Origin: Phycisphaerales bacterium UBA7708
GTDB lineage: Bacteria > Planctomycetota > Phycisphaerae > Sedimentisphaerales > Anaerohalosphaeraceae
Assembly (NCBI GenBank): GCA_002482415.1
Contig: DLFY01000240.1
Location: forward strand, 1 to 7,918
Length of the DNA stretch: 7,918 nucleotides
Direction of reading: 5' to 3'
The notes under the pieces are model-generated. The model ran no database searches. It saw only the letters and a list, made by a program, of their open reading frames with translations, and was not told the origin of the DNA. Position numbers and translations under genes: made by a program. Positions 6,637 through 7,918 of the stretch are shown here, piece after piece (position 1 is the first letter of the stretch; every line of letters begins with the position of its first letter).

Positions 6637-6762
6637 TTACGGATTGGAGAATTCGGCCATCATCAAAACGGCCATGGAAAATAACGCTACCCCGTGGAGC
6701 ATTGCAGCAAAATTGTATCCGATGGATATCTCCTTATTTGTGCCTCCACGTCTCAAATCCAT
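6637..6762 (-). CDS. Possible 41-residue membrane peptide
   Basis: An in-frame ATG (6760-6762) opens a 41-codon ORF ending in TAA at 6637-6639. The peptide has a short basic N-terminus (MDLRRGGTNKE) and one hydrophobic segment of about 20 residues (from GYNFAAMLHGV to VLMMAEF). No Shine-Dalgarno precedes the ATG. A TATAGT -10-like box ends 6 nt upstream, so a leaderless message is conceivable. A strong AAGGAG inside the ORF is not followed at good spacing by a normal start codon. It sits 33 bp before the AAA+ gene in the same direction. It could instead be untranslated leader of the AAA+ operon. Confidence 0.3.
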   Translation of the reverse strand: MDLRRGGTNKEISIGYNFAAMLHGVALFSMAVLMMAEFSNP

Positions 6763-6768
6763 GCGATT

Positions 6769-6774
6769 ACTATA
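6769..6774 (-). promoter_or_regulatory. Candidate -10 box for the TPR-AAA+ operon
   Basis: The complement reads TATAGT (5 of 6 to consensus) in the only intergenic interval between the ribonucleotide reductase terminator and the AAA+ gene. The -35 position (6792-6797, TTTTCT) is a poor match. A promoter is needed here because the upstream gene ends in a strong terminator. Transcription would begin near 6762. Confidence 0.35.
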
Positions 6775-6830
6775 ACATACCCCCTTGCGATAGAAAACGA
6801 AAAAAAAGGAATCTGTCGCCGAGTATAAAA

Positions 6831-6860
6831 AAACCACCGTCGGTGAGCTGACGGTGGTTT
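6831..6860 (-). terminator. Intrinsic terminator of the ribonucleotide reductase gene
   Basis: AAACCACCGTC and GACGGTGGTTT form a perfect 11-bp stem with an 8-nt loop (6842-6849). On the minus strand it is followed by a run of seven T (the last part of the stem included), then ATACTC. It begins 37 bp after the reductase stop codon. The stem is flanked by A and T runs on both sides, but no plus-strand gene ends nearby, so minus-strand use is the sensible reading. Confidence 0.9.
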
Positions 6861-6897
6861 GCTGGTTTATGTCAGGATTTACAGCGGCTCTTTGGTT

Positions 6898-7918
6898 TTA
6901 GGAGCAGCCCATGGAGTTGCCGCAGTTGAAGCACTTGTAGCAGGTTCCGTTGCGGACGGTGATGGAACCGCAGACATCGCAGGCAGGGGCATCGTCCTGG
7001 AAGTGGTCAAACTGGGCATTAAACTGCTGCATGACCTGGGCATCGCCGGTGCCGGGTTCGGTGAGAACCGAATTCACCAGTTCGGCGACTTTGTCGGCCA
7101 GTCCTTCGCCGCCGAAGCGGTTGGACAGGGGAGAACCGGCTTTGGGGGTCGGTACGGTTTCGCCATTACCGCTTTTTTCACCCGGCGCCGCGGTTTTTTT
7201 CTGGATGGCCCGGGCCTGATCGATTTTCTTGGCCAGGTCCTGGGTTTTTTCGACGATCTGCTTGGCTGTTGCGGCCGCCGGGGTTTCCGTGGCGGCTGAA
7301 CCGCCGCGATTGGGGGTATTTTTCTCGGCATATCCGGGGATGAACTGGCAGCCCATCCAGCAGAAAATATAGTCAATCAGGCTCTTGGCGAACGGGATAT
7401 TCTTGTTGGAGGTCATCCCGGCCGGCTCAAAGCGGGCATGGCGGAATTTTTCCACCAGTGTAATCAGCGGAACGCCGTACTGCAGTGCCATGGATACGCA
7501 GGTGCCGACGACATCCATCAGGCCGCCGACGGTGCTGCCTTCCTTGGCCATGGTGATAAACAATTCCCCGGGCTGTCCGTCTTCATACAGGCCGACGGTC
7601 AGGTAGCCTTCGTGGCCGGCGACCGAGAATTTGTGGGTGATGCTGTGACGCGTCTCGGCCAGACGTCTGCGGAAGGGTCTTTGCGGGGCCGCTTCCTCGG
7701 TTTTGGCGGTCTTCTTGTCGGCTTTGTGGGCCTTGCTGTCGGTGTTGACCGGCTGGAGCCGTTTGGAACCGTCGCGATAAATGGCGACGGCCTTGAGTCC
7801 GCGTTTCCAGCCTTCCATATAGGCCGACATAATTTCTTCGGCGGTGCTTTCCTTGGGCATATTGATGGTCTTGCTGATCGCACCCGACAGGAACGGCTGG
7901 ACGGCGGCCATCATTTTT
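6898..7918 (-). CDS. nrdJ: Class II (B12-dependent) ribonucleotide reductase, C-terminal part
   Basis: The reading frame runs off the right edge, so only the last 339 codons or so are seen; the Met at 7914 is internal, not the start. Residues are numbered from that Met. [20 protein letters not shown], followed by the [25 protein letters not shown] region (27-51), is the characteristic end of the catalytic barrel of adenosylcobalamin-dependent reductases, which make deoxyribonucleotides with or without oxygen. Next comes the accessory region [20 protein letters not shown] (91-110) with [10 protein letters not shown] (125-134), typical of the long NrdJ form. A low-complexity Ala/Thr/Lys/Pro-rich linker (about 195-265) precedes a final Cys cluster with Cys312, 315, 325, 328, 331 and 337, likely a zinc-binding or redox-shuttle tail. 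The active-site cysteines and substrate-binding residues lie outside the window. It ends with TAA and a strong terminator. Confidence 0.95.
   Translation of the reverse strand, partial: KMMAAVQPFLSGAISKTINMPKESTAEEIMSAYMEGWKRGLKAVAIYRDGSKRLQPVNTDSKAHKADKKTAKTEEAAPQRPFRRRLAETRHSITHKFSVAGHEGYLTVGLYEDGQPGELFITMAKEGSTVGGLMDVVGTCVSMALQYGVPLITLVEKFRHARFEPAGMTSNKNIPFAKSLIDYIFCWMGCQFIPGYAEKNTPNRGGSAATETPAAATAKQIVEKTQDLAKKIDQARAIQKKTAAPGEKSGNGETVPTPKAGSPLSNRFGGEGLADKVAELVNSVLTEPGTGDAQVMQQFNAQFDHFQDDAPACDVCGSITVRNGTCYKCFNCGNSMGCS

Noticed and set aside
6763..6837. Upstream extension of the small membrane ORF to a GTG at 6837
   Set aside because: The GTG lies in the terminator stem of the upstream gene, so a transcript containing it as a start is unlikely, and the added residues look like translated T-rich noncoding sequence.
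6859..7299. A 146-codon plus-strand frame with Gly/Val-rich translation
   Set aside because: It is antisense to the C-terminal part of the reductase, whose motifs are unmistakable, and it starts inside the edge of the terminator.

Overview
The window is a compact bacterial chromosomal segment in which every gene I can support lies on the minus strand, so transcription runs from the high-coordinate end to the low. Two features hint at Planctomycetota, possibly Phycisphaerae-like: an S9 ribosomal protein with a roughly 35-residue N-terminal extension before the GRRKTSVARV core, and an argC gene directly downstream of rplM-rpsI. This placement rests on family knowledge and was not tested. There is no sign of a mobile element, CRISPR array, tRNA or rRNA.

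Layout in transcription order. (1) The 3' part of a class II (adenosylcobalamin-dependent) ribonucleotide reductase gene enters from the right edge and ends in a Cys-rich zinc-finger-like tail, followed by a strong intrinsic terminator. (2) A 293-bp gap holds a possible 41-codon membrane-peptide ORF with a candidate -10 box just before its ATG. (3) A two-gene module follows: a TPR-AAA+ ATPase of the Cdc48/VCP-like type, then 7 bp later a TPR protein with a multi-pass membrane domain. (4) After a 155-bp gap with a textbook sigma-70 promoter come rplM and rpsI (L13 and S9), closed by a second strong intrinsic terminator. (5) The last operon is argC, a carbon-nitrogen hydrolase, a DUF2007-like protein with two membrane helices, and a small two-helix membrane protein. 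It has its own candidate promoter, whose -10 box sits inside an inverted repeat.

Most of the window is housekeeping: deoxyribonucleotide synthesis, ribosomal proteins and arginine biosynthesis. The part least explained by known systems is the TPR-AAA+ / TPR-membrane pair. Both proteins carry TPR repeats and are tightly linked, which suggests a soluble hexameric remodelling ATPase working with a membrane-embedded TPR partner. The second gene shows a sharp GC change (about 57% to 43% over 600 bp each side) exactly where the TPR domain gives way to the membrane domain. The two small membrane proteins at the end of the argC operon are also of unknown function.
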